This document shows positions 9,329-17,704 of a stretch of 64,000 nt of DNA, piece after piece. Made by a program: the position numbers and the translations under genes. Positions within the stretch are counted from its first letter, which is position 1. Each line of letters starts with the position of its first letter. This stretch comes from Labilibaculum manganireducens. Lineage in GTDB: Bacteria; Bacteroidota; Bacteroidia; Bacteroidales; Marinifilaceae. The notes beneath the pieces were generated by a model. The model saw nothing but the letters and a program-made list of their open reading frames with translations. It searched no databases and had not been told where the DNA came from. Location: positions 62,001 through 126,000 of the forward strand of contig NZ_MVDE01000011.1 in NCBI RefSeq assembly GCF_002843385.1, in the 5' to 3' direction.

Positions 9329-10390
9329 ATGACATTCAACACAACGGTACAGGAGTCTTTTGGGAAGGTAGCGGAAGATCTTGAAATCATCACTGATTCT
9401 TCAATGATCGATAGAAAATCCTGGAGCGATTTTGTTCGAAATAACTTGCATGGGAATGTGTTTCAAACGCCGCAAATGTATGATGTATTTGAGCAAACAG
9501 AAGGCTTTACTCCAATTTTGATTGCTGCACGTAAGAATGGAAAAATAAGCGGGGTTCTGTTAGCAGTAATCCAAAAGGAAATAAAAGGAGTTCCGGGAAT
9601 TTTAGCCAATCGTGCAATTATTAGAGGGGCTCCATTAATTGATAATGAAGATGAGGAGGTGCTGAATCAGATATTGACAAAATTCAATGAAAAGATTCAA
9701 ACTAAAGCTCTGATAACTCAAATTCGGAATTGGGCAGATACATCGAATTACAAATCGGTTTTCCTGCAATGTGGTTACAGGTATCAAGATCATCTGAATA
9801 TACTTTTGGATCTGGAACAATCAGAAGAAGTTATTTGGAAAAATATTAACAGGGAAAAACGAAAGAGTATAAATAAAGCTTACCGCGAGGGCGTGAGAGT
9901 TGAATTGGAAAGTCCTCATGCAGATTTAACTGCCACATATTTTATTCTGCAGGAGTTATACAAGAGAATTCAATTGCCATATCCAGACATCGACTTCTTT
10001 AAAAAATGGCAGAGAAATTTTGATGTAGAACCAAGATTTTTAGTGTTTGCTGCTAAATGGGAAAAAGAAACAATAGCTTTTCGTTATGTATTGGCCTATA
10101 AAAATGTGCTTTATATTTCTTATGCAGGAGCTCTTAACAAGTATTACCAAAAATGCGCCAACGACCTAATTAATTGGGAAGTAATGTTGTGGGGAAAAGA
10201 AAATGGCTATACTGTTTATGATTTTGCCGGAGCTGGTAGTCCTCATGTCCCTTATGGCGTGCGGGTAAATAAAATGAAATTTGGAGGACAGACCTGTAAT
10301 ATAGGGAGGTATGAAAAAATTAACCGTCCAATACTATTTTTCATTGCGAAGTTTGGGTTCTATTTATGGAAAAAAATATCATTCAAGTAG
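9329..10390 (+). CDS. FemAB/GNAT-like acyltransferase of the polysaccharide locus
   Basis: 353 residues with two GNAT-like halves as in FemABX/BioF2-like proteins: an N-terminal half (SWSDFVRNNLHGNVFQTPQM) and a C-terminal half (REKRKSINKAYREGVRV, then ISYAGALNKYYQKCANDLIN and VYDFAGAGSPHVPYGVRVNK). Members transfer an amino acid or acyl group from aminoacyl-tRNA or acyl-CoA. In capsule and exopolysaccharide loci they are thought to decorate the sugar. The ATG abuts the preceding stop codon. The exact substrate is unknown, and some relatives are annotated only as peptidoglycan bridge formation proteins. Confidence 0.8.
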   Translation: MTFNTTVQESFGKVAEDLEIITDSSMIDRKSWSDFVRNNLHGNVFQTPQMYDVFEQTEGFTPILIAARKNGKISGVLLAVIQKEIKGVPGILANRAIIRGAPLIDNEDEEVLNQILTKFNEKIQTKALITQIRNWADTSNYKSVFLQCGYRYQDHLNILLDLEQSEEVIWKNINREKRKSINKAYREGVRVELESPHADLTATYFILQELYKRIQLPYPDIDFFKKWQRNFDVEPRFLVFAAKWEKETIAFRYVLAYKNVLYISYAGALNKYYQKCANDLINWEVMLWGKENGYTVYDFAGAGSPHVPYGVRVNKMKFGGQTCNIGRYEKINRPILFFIAKFGFYLWKKISFK

Positions 10391-10492
10391 GTAATAGCTC
10401 CTTCATTTTAAGCCCTGTGGACTAAAACCGCTTCTTTGCAGAAAGAAGTTCAATTAAGAATCTGATTTAATGGATTGTAATATTAAAATATT

Positions 10493-11323
10493 TTGCAGCT
10501 AGACTTTACATTTGATACTTATAAGAAATTACTGAAAGGATTTATAGATAATAATTATCATTTTCAGACTTTCTCAGCATATCTCAGGAACCCCAAAGAT
10601 AGAGTGGTTATTTTGAGGCATGATGTGGATAGATTGCCTGCTAATTCACTTGAATTTGCACGCATTCAGTCCGATATTGGGATTTCCGGGAGTTATTATT
10701 TTAGATCTCGGAAGACGGGTTGGGATGAGGAAGAAATAAAGCAAATTAATAATTTAGGACACGAAATTGGCTATCATTATGAGAATTTGTCAAGGGTTGT
10801 CAAAAAGCTTAAATCGAACCATGATACTAATCAAATACTTAATTTTGGGCTGAAAGATTTCGAAACGCAATTAACTAGTCTACGTCAATTGGTTCCAGTA
10901 GAAACAATTTGTATGCACGGCGCTCCCACTTCTAGATATGATAATAAAAATTTGTGGGGAAAGTACAAATATTCCGATTTTAAAATTATTGGAGAGCCTT
11001 ATTTTGATCTTGATTTCAGTACTGTTTTTTACCTAACAGATACCGGCAGACGCTGGGATGGTTTTAATTTTAGCATAAGAGATAAAATTAACGGACAACA
11101 GAAGTATTGGCAAGAAAAAGGCATGGTATTTAAAAGCTCGTTTGATCTTATCGATGCATTAAACCAAAATGTATTACCATCTAAAATAATGATTACATTT
11201 CATCCGCAGCGTTGGAATCATTTAAATATTGATTGGTGCAAAGAGTTAATTTTCCAAAATATTAAAAATCCTATAAAGTGGGCACTAATTAATTTAAGAC
11301 AGAAAAAAGTCTTAATTCCATAA
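10493..11323 (+). CDS. Polysaccharide deacetylase-family protein (non-ATG start)
   Basis: The sequence shows the NodB-type metal site: RHDVDRLPANSLEFARIQ (the His-Asp-x-Asp motif), GSYYFRSRKTGW, GHEIGYHYENLS and a late TFHPQRW. Members remove N-acetyl groups from polysaccharides with a bound divalent metal. The frame has a stop at 10484-10486 and no ATG before the conserved LDFTFDTYKKLL, so translation must begin at TTG 10493 or ATT 10490; no Shine-Dalgarno is visible. A disabled start is possible, but the 276 codons are intact. It lies about 100 bases after the acyltransferase and presumably modifies the same glycan. Confidence 0.82.
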   Translation: MQLDFTFDTYKKLLKGFIDNNYHFQTFSAYLRNPKDRVVILRHDVDRLPANSLEFARIQSDIGISGSYYFRSRKTGWDEEEIKQINNLGHEIGYHYENLSRVVKKLKSNHDTNQILNFGLKDFETQLTSLRQLVPVETICMHGAPTSRYDNKNLWGKYKYSDFKIIGEPYFDLDFSTVFYLTDTGRRWDGFNFSIRDKINGQQKYWQEKGMVFKSSFDLIDALNQNVLPSKIMITFHPQRWNHLNIDWCKELIFQNIKNPIKWALINLRQKKVLIP

Positions 11324-11340
11324 TTGTTTTTATTCGCAGG

Positions 11341-11462
11341 AGTTCGTTTATGCTTTGTAACAACCTGATTTTTAGAGTGATTTACTTAATGAGTATTTTC
11401 TTGTAAAGATTTGAAAATAAACACATTGTAAATCAATCTAATATTTAGCGATCTATTGTTTT
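11341..11462 (+). repeat. Intergenic leader, copy A of a duplicated segment
   Basis: This stretch before the sugar transferase aligns with 12711-12845 before the tyrosine kinase. Both begin AGTTCGT and share GAGTGATTTACTTAA, GTAAAGATTT, a CACATTGTAAATCAATCTAA block and CGATCTATTGTTT. Copy B carries about 13 extra bases near its 3' end. The two copies sit at matching positions relative to their downstream genes (roughly 70 and 60 bases before the ATG). They probably carry a common promoter or RNA leader. No TAnnTTTG box is obvious in the conserved part. Confidence 0.75.
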
Positions 11463-11534
11463 TGTGATATAAACTTTTTTAAAAGCAGTAAAGATATTTT
11501 TGATATCTATTGTTGCGTATCAATATTTTATGTT

Positions 11535-12656
11535 ATGAAGAAAGGATCTGATGCTATTCGTAGGTTGGAAAGTACAGGACAAAGGATCGAATCGGCGCAG
11601 AAACAGTCCGGTTTTGTCATTTCACCCAGCTATTTCATTGATCTTTCCCAGAAATTAGGTCAGAAAGGGTTTGAATTTATAAGCAGATATTTTTGTCGTT
11701 TTAATTCCAGACATGTTCTAATAAGTTCACAAGATATCAGCAAATTGGCAGGAATAAATTTTCAGTTGTTGGTGAGTATAGAACCTATCAATAATCTAAT
11801 TAGCATTAATGAGTTTTTTGGAGCCGCTAATTGTAAACTTGAAAAGGGAGGCATTTTTATTTGCCGCCTTAAGCCACAGGAAAAGGTGGAAAGAAGAATA
11901 CTTACCCGTTATCCATTTCCATTAAATAAGCTGGTATATGCCGCCTACTTTGTTTTCCGCAGGGTGTTTCCCAAACTCAGCATTACCCGTAATTTCTATC
12001 TGTCTCTAACAAAAGGTAAAAATCGATCATTAAGAGAACTTGAAGTAATTGGCCGGCTATATGCCAGTGGCTACGAATTAGTAAATAAATATAGTGCCGG
12101 AGAATATGTTTATTTGGTAGCTGAAAAACTAAAAGCGCCTTTTTTTGATAAATATTCTTCTTATGGTTTGCTGTTTAAAATGAAACGGATTGGTAAAGAT
12201 GGAAAGGAAATTTTGGTTTACAAATTGAGAACCATGGTTCCTTTTTCAGAATATTTACAAGAGGCCTTTATAAATAAAAACCAATTGGCAAAAGGAGGGA
12301 AAATCAATAATGACAGCCGAATAACACCTGTTGGAAGAATTCTCAGAAAATATTGGATTGACGAAATTCCCAACATTTTTAACCTGCTAAAAGGTGAGAT
12401 GAAATTGGTTGGAGTGCGTCCGATTAGTAAGTCATATTTTAATTTATACACACCCGAATTACAAAAGTTAAGACTAAAAGTAAAACCTGGAATTATACCA
12501 CCTTTCTATGCGGATCTTCCTGAAACTCTTGAAGGAATTGAAAAGTCAGAAAAAAAATATATTGAATCCTATTTAAAAAATCCCACACAAACTGATATAA
12601 AATATTTTATAGCTTCCTTCAAAAATATTATTTTCAAAAAAATACGAAGCTATTAG
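11535..12656 (+). CDS. Initiating sugar phosphotransferase (bacterial sugar transferase domain)
   Basis: The C-terminal ~175 residues are the polyprenyl-phosphate sugar-1-phosphate transferase catalytic domain: KRIGKDGKEILVYKLRTM, then SRITPVGRILRKYWIDEIPN with the catalytic Asp-Glu, LLKGEMKLVGVRP and LKVKPGIIPP. It should start each repeat unit by loading a sugar phosphate onto undecaprenyl phosphate. The N-terminal ~200 residues are not the usual multi-helix membrane domain. They contain PKLSITRNFYLSLTKGKNR and RELEVIGRLYASGYEL, a soluble-looking domain met in Bacteroidota sugar transferases. The membrane re-entrant helix normally before the KRxG segment is poorly hydrophobic here. Confidence 0.85.
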   Translation: MKKGSDAIRRLESTGQRIESAQKQSGFVISPSYFIDLSQKLGQKGFEFISRYFCRFNSRHVLISSQDISKLAGINFQLLVSIEPINNLISINEFFGAANCKLEKGGIFICRLKPQEKVERRILTRYPFPLNKLVYAAYFVFRRVFPKLSITRNFYLSLTKGKNRSLRELEVIGRLYASGYELVNKYSAGEYVYLVAEKLKAPFFDKYSSYGLLFKMKRIGKDGKEILVYKLRTMVPFSEYLQEAFINKNQLAKGGKINNDSRITPVGRILRKYWIDEIPNIFNLLKGEMKLVGVRPISKSYFNLYTPELQKLRLKVKPGIIPPFYADLPETLEGIEKSEKKYIESYLKNPTQTDIKYFIASFKNIIFKKIRSY

Positions 12657-12710
12657 ATTGATATCTTTTTTCCTGATTATTTAGTTTTTGAGACTTCCTC
12701 ACCATTCAAC

Positions 12711-12845
12711 AGTTCGTCAAGGCTTTGTTATTGCTTTATTTTCCGAGTGATTTACTTAACGGGTGTTTTGATGTAAAGATTTTAAAAATAAGCACATTGT
12801 AAATCAATCTAATAGTAGAGTTTGCTATTCGGCGATCTATTGTTT
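12711..12845 (+). repeat. Intergenic leader, copy B of a duplicated segment
   Basis: Diverged partner of 11341-11462. Shared blocks are AGTTCGT, the GCTTTGT region, GAGTGATTTACTTAA, GTAAAGATTT, a CACATTGTAAATCAATCTAA block and CGATCTATTGTTT. It differs by an insertion around 12814-12826. It lies 60 bases upstream of the Wzc-like kinase and probably contributes that gene's own promoter or leader. Confidence 0.75.
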
Positions 12846-12904
12846 ATTGAAGTTCTTTTTATATTCATACTTAATGAATTTTTTACCCTAAAGAATATGA
12901 TCCA

Positions 12905-15310
12905 ATGACAAGTTCAAATGAATTTCTGAAAAATTTGGTGAACGAAGAAAAACAACAAATCAAAGCCTTTCAATACAAATTAGTATCCAAATGGTATTGG
13001 TTTCTAGTATTCGGAATTCTTGGTTTAGGAGGCGGTTTAATGTATACTTTTTATTCACCATCTAAGTATCAGGCTAAGTGCACAATATTGGTTCAGAATG
13101 AATCCAATGCTTTAAGAGGGAAGGAATTCTTTGATGATGATGGTAGTTTGAGAGGAATAAATGTTCAGGATCATATTGGTGTTTTAAAGTCTTCCTCGTT
13201 ATCAAAACAGGTTTTAATTAATTTAAACTGGAATGTTTCATGGTATCAAAAAATGCCATTCTTTAATCAGGATTTGTACGGTTTGGCACCTTTTTTCGTG
13301 TACAAAACTGATAGGCGCGAAAATCCGAATGATTTCCCTCTGTTCGTTAAAATGATTTCGGAAGAAGAATATATGGTCAGGTCTGATAATACAATTTTGG
13401 AAAGTTCAGAAATATCATATTTTGAAGCAAAGGGTAAATTTGGAGTTCCTTTCGAAAACGAGCATTTCAGTTTTGTATTGGAAAAAAACAACGATGTTAT
13501 TGTACCTTTAGAGGCAGAGTTCTTTTTTGTTTTTAATAACATGGAAAATCTTAGTGTACAGTATGCTGATAATCTAAATGTAACGCTGGAGGATTTAAAA
13601 GGGAATTTAATAGCATTGGAACTGAAAGGAATAGCAGCACAGAGGATCGTCGACTTTTTAAATGAACTAAGTGAAGAATATATTGAATTTTGTTTATCAG
13701 AAAAGAATAAAATATCTAAAAATACAATTCGGTTTATTGATATGCAGCTGGAAGGGGTGGTGGATTCGTTAGAACAAACCGGCCATTTATTCAGTGATTT
13801 TCAATCTAAAAATCAGAGTTCAGATCTTGAAAGAGAGGCCGATTTGGCAATGGCTGATTTAAAAAGGTTGGAAGAGGAGTACGCCCTGTCAGAAAGAAAG
13901 TTAAATTACATTAGGAATTTAAATCAATACATAAATAACAGCTTTCAATTTTCAAAAGTTGAACATCATCTTCAGCAGGATTTTGGCAATGAATTAGTAG
14001 ATAATTCAATTGTGTCACCTTCAGTAGTTGATATTACGGATCCGGGTTTGAACAATTTGGTTTTGAAGTTAGGAGAACTATATGGTAAGAAAGAGATATT
14101 ATCATATAGTGTAAAGCAAAATGAACCCAATATGTTGGTGCTGGAGAAGGAGATCAGACATACAAAACAAAGTTTGAAAGAAAATCTGCAAAATTTATTT
14201 GTAAACACAGAAAATGATTTAAGCAGTATAGCCCGACAGATGAGTGGTGTAAAAAGTAAATTGGTTCGATTACCCAAAATGGAGCAAAAATTCATTAATT
14301 TCAAAAGAAGATACGATCTGAATAATGATTTGTATACTTTTCTTTTAAAAAAGAGGGCTGAAGCAGAAATCACCATAGCTTCCAATGTTCCCAATTCTCA
14401 AATTTTGGATCGGGCAAGTTTAATGTCAACCAACCAAGTAGAACCGAAAACCATTTTAAATCTAATTATTGGATTCTTAATTGGAATTTCAATGCCATTT
14501 ATTTTTATAAAAACAAGGGATTATTTTAACAATACCATAGGTAGCATTTACGAACTGGAAAGGGAGACTTCTCTTCCGGTTTTAGGGGTGATTTCCCACA
14601 ATAGGCATCGTAAAGATTTTTTGGTTTGCAACCGTCCGCGTTCGGGAATAACAGAATCGTTTCGAAGCCTTAGAACTGATTTGGAAAATCTGCTTGCAGA
14701 AAATAAACAAAAGGTCATATCAGTGCAATCTGTTATGCCTGGAGAAGGAAAATCATTTGTAAGTTTAAATTTAGCTGCCATTTTGGCAATGAATAATGAA
14801 AAGGTTTTACTGGTTGAGGCAGATATGAGAAAACCTGGATTAAACAGGGTGTTTGGCAGTATTCGATCGAATGGAATGAGCAGTTATTTAAAGGGTGAGG
14901 ATGCTTTTGATGATATTATTTTCCAGACAAAATTTGAAAATCTAAGTTTCATTCCCGCCGGGCCGGTACCTTTAAATCCGGCAGAACTTCTGGCTAACGG
15001 TAAATTTAAAGGATTTATGGAAAAAGCAAGAATTCATTATAATTATATCATATTGGATAGTGCACCGGTTTCTGTTGTTACAGATGGTTTGTTGTCAGGC
15101 AAATATGCAGATCTTAATTTGTTTGTACTTCGTCATCATTTCAGTCGGAAGGAACATGTAAATTATATCAATAAATTAGTGGATAAAGGGTCGGTGAAAA
15201 ATGTTACGATTCTTTTAAATGATTTTAGAGTTAATGGTGTAGATGTAAAAGATTTTGGTTATCGAAGCGGGTATTATAAAGATAATTATCTTCCGAAGGG
15301 AAAGATCTAA
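12905..15310 (+). CDS. Wzc-like polysaccharide co-polymerase with tyrosine autokinase domain
   Basis: 801 residues. A first membrane helix (about 30-50) is followed by a Wzz-type periplasmic domain with long coiled-coil segments (about 270-480), then a second helix at about 522-540. The cytoplasmic BY-kinase has Walker A SVMPGEGKS (about 609-617), Walker A' LLVEADMRKPG and Walker B YIILDSAP (about 714-721). The tail carries a tyrosine cluster (Tyr786, 790, 791, 795), the autophosphorylation sites. These proteins control chain length and couple polymerisation to the outer-membrane export channel. No Wza-type channel gene is visible here; it may lie upstream of the window. A hairpin terminator follows, ending the main operon. 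Confidence 0.95.
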   Translation: MTSSNEFLKNLVNEEKQQIKAFQYKLVSKWYWFLVFGILGLGGGLMYTFYSPSKYQAKCTILVQNESNALRGKEFFDDDGSLRGINVQDHIGVLKSSSLSKQVLINLNWNVSWYQKMPFFNQDLYGLAPFFVYKTDRRENPNDFPLFVKMISEEEYMVRSDNTILESSEISYFEAKGKFGVPFENEHFSFVLEKNNDVIVPLEAEFFFVFNNMENLSVQYADNLNVTLEDLKGNLIALELKGIAAQRIVDFLNELSEEYIEFCLSEKNKISKNTIRFIDMQLEGVVDSLEQTGHLFSDFQSKNQSSDLEREADLAMADLKRLEEEYALSERKLNYIRNLNQYINNSFQFSKVEHHLQQDFGNELVDNSIVSPSVVDITDPGLNNLVLKLGELYGKKEILSYSVKQNEPNMLVLEKEIRHTKQSLKENLQNLFVNTENDLSSIARQMSGVKSKLVRLPKMEQKFINFKRRYDLNNDLYTFLLKKRAEAEITIASNVPNSQILDRASLMSTNQVEPKTILNLIIGFLIGISMPFIFIKTRDYFNNTIGSIYELERETSLPVLGVISHNRHRKDFLVCNRPRSGITESFRSLRTDLENLLAENKQKVISVQSVMPGEGKSFVSLNLAAILAMNNEKVLLVEADMRKPGLNRVFGSIRSNGMSSYLKGEDAFDDIIFQTKFENLSFIPAGPVPLNPAELLANGKFKGFMEKARIHYNYIILDSAPVSVVTDGLLSGKYADLNLFVLRHHFSRKEHVNYINKLVDKGSVKNVTILLNDFRVNGVDVKDFGYRSGYYKDNYLPKGKI

Positions 15311-15336
15311 ATATTAACAAAAACTATTTTTTTAAG

Positions 15337-15361
15337 AGACCTGTGATTACAGGTCTTTTTT
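15337..15361 (+). terminator. Rho-independent terminator after the Wzc-like kinase
   Basis: An 8-bp stem (AGACCTGT paired with ACAGGTCT, 4-base loop) is followed by TTTTT. It closes the polysaccharide operon and sets the FkbH gene apart. Confidence 0.85.
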
Positions 15362-15484
15362 ATGATATGATCCGATAGCGATCTGATTTTTCCAGGAATT
15401 AATCTGTCTTTTTTCTCCACTTATCATATTTTTTTGTAAAAAGGTTTTTTAAATTACGCGATATTCTGAACTGTATTTGATATT

Positions 15485-15628
15485 TTATTTGTCAGCCATT
15501 TTTTTCATACACTGAATAGAATTAATGCTGGTCAGAGCTTTGTATTTTGATAAATCCAGCAGTTTTTTGTAATTTATAGAGAACAATATATTTCTTGCCT
15601 CTTCGAATGTTGTTAAGTGTTTATTCAT
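15485..15628 (-). CDS. Possible small protein, 47 residues
   Basis: A short minus-strand frame within the 375-bp gap before the FkbH gene runs from ATG (15628) to TAA (15485). It encodes 47 residues beginning MNKHLTTFEEARNILF and ending QCMKKMADK. Composition looks protein-like (mixed Glu, Lys, Leu and Ser, amphipathic helices), and GAGGCGG stands about 6-12 bases before the ATG as a possible ribosome site. No family is recognised. It could be a real small protein or the remnant of a longer gene. The rest of the gap holds only the preceding terminator. Confidence 0.3.
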   Translation of the reverse strand: MNKHLTTFEEARNILFSINYKKLLDLSKYKALTSINSIQCMKKMADK

Positions 15629-15685
15629 AAAAAATCCGCCTCACCCTAATCATTTAATTGGTAGTAATTCAGAAAGTAATTGGTA

Positions 15686-17524
15686 ATGGAGGAGAGTATT
15701 AAACTTGTTATTTGGGATCTTGATGAAACTTTTTGGAAAGGAACCCTTTCTGAAGAGGATGTGAGTAGTATCCCGGAAAATATCAATTTGGTCAGATGGT
15801 TAACCAATAGAGGAATAATGAACAGCATTGTCTCCAAAAATAATTTTGCCGAAGCTAAATTAAAACTTCAGGAAATTGGGATTTGGGACTATTTTATATT
15901 CCCGGTTATCACTTGGGAAGCCAAAGGAAAACTAGTGCAGCAAGTGATAGAAAAATGTCAGTTAAGATCAGTTAATGTCTTGTTTTTGGACGATAATCAC
16001 ATGAATTTGGAGGAAGCGAAATTTTATAATAAAGGAATCTGCGCGAAATTACCATCTTTTATATGTGAAATGAAAAATCACCCGGCTTTTACGGGGAAAG
16101 ACGATTCTTCTCATAGCAGATTGAAGCATTATAAAATTTTGGAACGTAAGGATGTTGATAAAATCGAGATTAACAACAATGAGGAGTTTCTAAAAGCATC
16201 TGGTATTCGCATCCAATATATAGATGATTTAACCGATCATACCGAAAGGCTTCTTGAGATTTTAAATAGAACCAATCAATTAAATTACACAAAAAAAAGA
16301 TTGGACCACAAAGAGGTCAAAAGTTTAATCGAAAATCATAAACTTGAGAAAAAATTAATAAAAGTAATCGATAAATACGGTGATTATGGATTTGTAGGAT
16401 TTTATGCTGTCGATCAGTTAAAGAATGAATTGGAGCACTTTGTGTTTTCATGCCGAATAATCAATCTGGGGATTGAGCAGTTCGTTTATTCTTCATTGAA
16501 TTTTCCTAAAATTAATATTGTTCCTGATGTGGCCATTCCTCTAAATTTATCCAAACCCGATTGGATTTCTGTGATTGATAAAGCCCGAATAAGTACTCAC
16601 ATCTCTGAAAGTAAGAATGATACATCGAAATGCAAAATATTGTTTAAAGGCGAGTGCGACTTATTTCAGATGCTTTATTATCTTCAGGATTATGATTGCG
16701 ACGTAATAAGAGAATCGAATTATAACGGAAATAATAATTTTATCATAAATAGGGAACATACTCAAATGCTGATTGACAGCAGAGAAATGTCAAAAGAACA
16801 AGTTAACTATTTGGTGAAAAAACTGCCGTTTATTGATTACAAGTCTTATCGTTCCAGTGTTTTTACCGATACATACAACGTTTTTGTTTATAGCCTGATA
16901 ATGGATTTTACGCAAGAGATGTATGAACACAAAAAATTGGATTTAAAAATTCCGTTTGGAGGAAATAACATTAATATCACAAATCAGAACACTTGGGATA
17001 AATTTATTAAAAACTGCAGGGAAAGAAATCATTTAGGGATAAGTAAGGAATTCCTTCAATTCTTTTCTGAGAATTTTGTGCATAGAGGTAAAATATCAAT
17101 TAACGATTTTAGAAGAAACCTTTCAAGTATTCGTGACGGAATTCCATTATATATTCCAATTATTTTCATGAATGGATCAGAAGTTGAATTTTCGGCAGAA
17201 TGGGAAAGTTATGATACAGAGCGAAGCCGGGTAATGAATCTTGCTTTGGATCAATTTATAGAACAAACTCCCAATTGTTACCTTCTTGATATACGAAAGT
17301 TTGTATACTCGCCGGATCATGTAACCTATGGAATGAATCGTTATAAAAGGAGATGCTACAAAGAAATTGCCAATGATTTAATTGGAATATTGCAAAGTCT
17401 CGATACAATTCAAATTACAAAGAAATGGATTTCTCTTACGCCGGTTATTGACTTGGTAAAGCCATTATACCGTTGGCTAAGAAGACGTTTTTTAAGGGTA
17501 AAACGTTTTCTAAAATTTAAATAA
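15686..17524 (+). CDS. FkbH-like HAD phosphatase/glyceryl transferase with SGNH-like C-terminal domain
   Basis: 612 residues. The HAD-IIIC core carries the nucleophile motif VIWDLDETFW (Asp11 and Asp13), LFLDDNHMNLEEA, and the GNAT-like FkbH stretch with LEILNRTNQLNYTKKRL and VFSCRIINLGIEQFVYSSL. The C-terminal half resembles an SGNH hydrolase: VFVYSLIMDFTQEMYEHKKL and a late block with SPDHVTYGMNRYKRRCYKEI. FkbH proteins load a glyceryl or other acyl unit from a phosphorylated precursor, usually onto a carrier protein, but no carrier gene is adjacent. ATG 15686 is chosen over TTG 15680. It may modify the polysaccharide; that is inference. Confidence 0.85.
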   Translation: MEESIKLVIWDLDETFWKGTLSEEDVSSIPENINLVRWLTNRGIMNSIVSKNNFAEAKLKLQEIGIWDYFIFPVITWEAKGKLVQQVIEKCQLRSVNVLFLDDNHMNLEEAKFYNKGICAKLPSFICEMKNHPAFTGKDDSSHSRLKHYKILERKDVDKIEINNNEEFLKASGIRIQYIDDLTDHTERLLEILNRTNQLNYTKKRLDHKEVKSLIENHKLEKKLIKVIDKYGDYGFVGFYAVDQLKNELEHFVFSCRIINLGIEQFVYSSLNFPKINIVPDVAIPLNLSKPDWISVIDKARISTHISESKNDTSKCKILFKGECDLFQMLYYLQDYDCDVIRESNYNGNNNFIINREHTQMLIDSREMSKEQVNYLVKKLPFIDYKSYRSSVFTDTYNVFVYSLIMDFTQEMYEHKKLDLKIPFGGNNINITNQNTWDKFIKNCRERNHLGISKEFLQFFSENFVHRGKISINDFRRNLSSIRDGIPLYIPIIFMNGSEVEFSAEWESYDTERSRVMNLALDQFIEQTPNCYLLDIRKFVYSPDHVTYGMNRYKRRCYKEIANDLIGILQSLDTIQITKKWISLTPVIDLVKPLYRWLRRRFLRVKRFLKFK

Positions 17525-17704
17525 GCTTGATTTGCTTTCTAATGAGTAATGAAGAAGAAACAGAAGTCATATTTATTTTGTGAACACTTCAATAAGAGAG
17601 AATATATCTGATTAAAAACTCCAAAAAGAATTTAGAATAATTCACCTTTACTTTGTGTGCAAATGATTATTTTTACTCAACTATTAACCACAAAGAGAAA
17701 GTAA

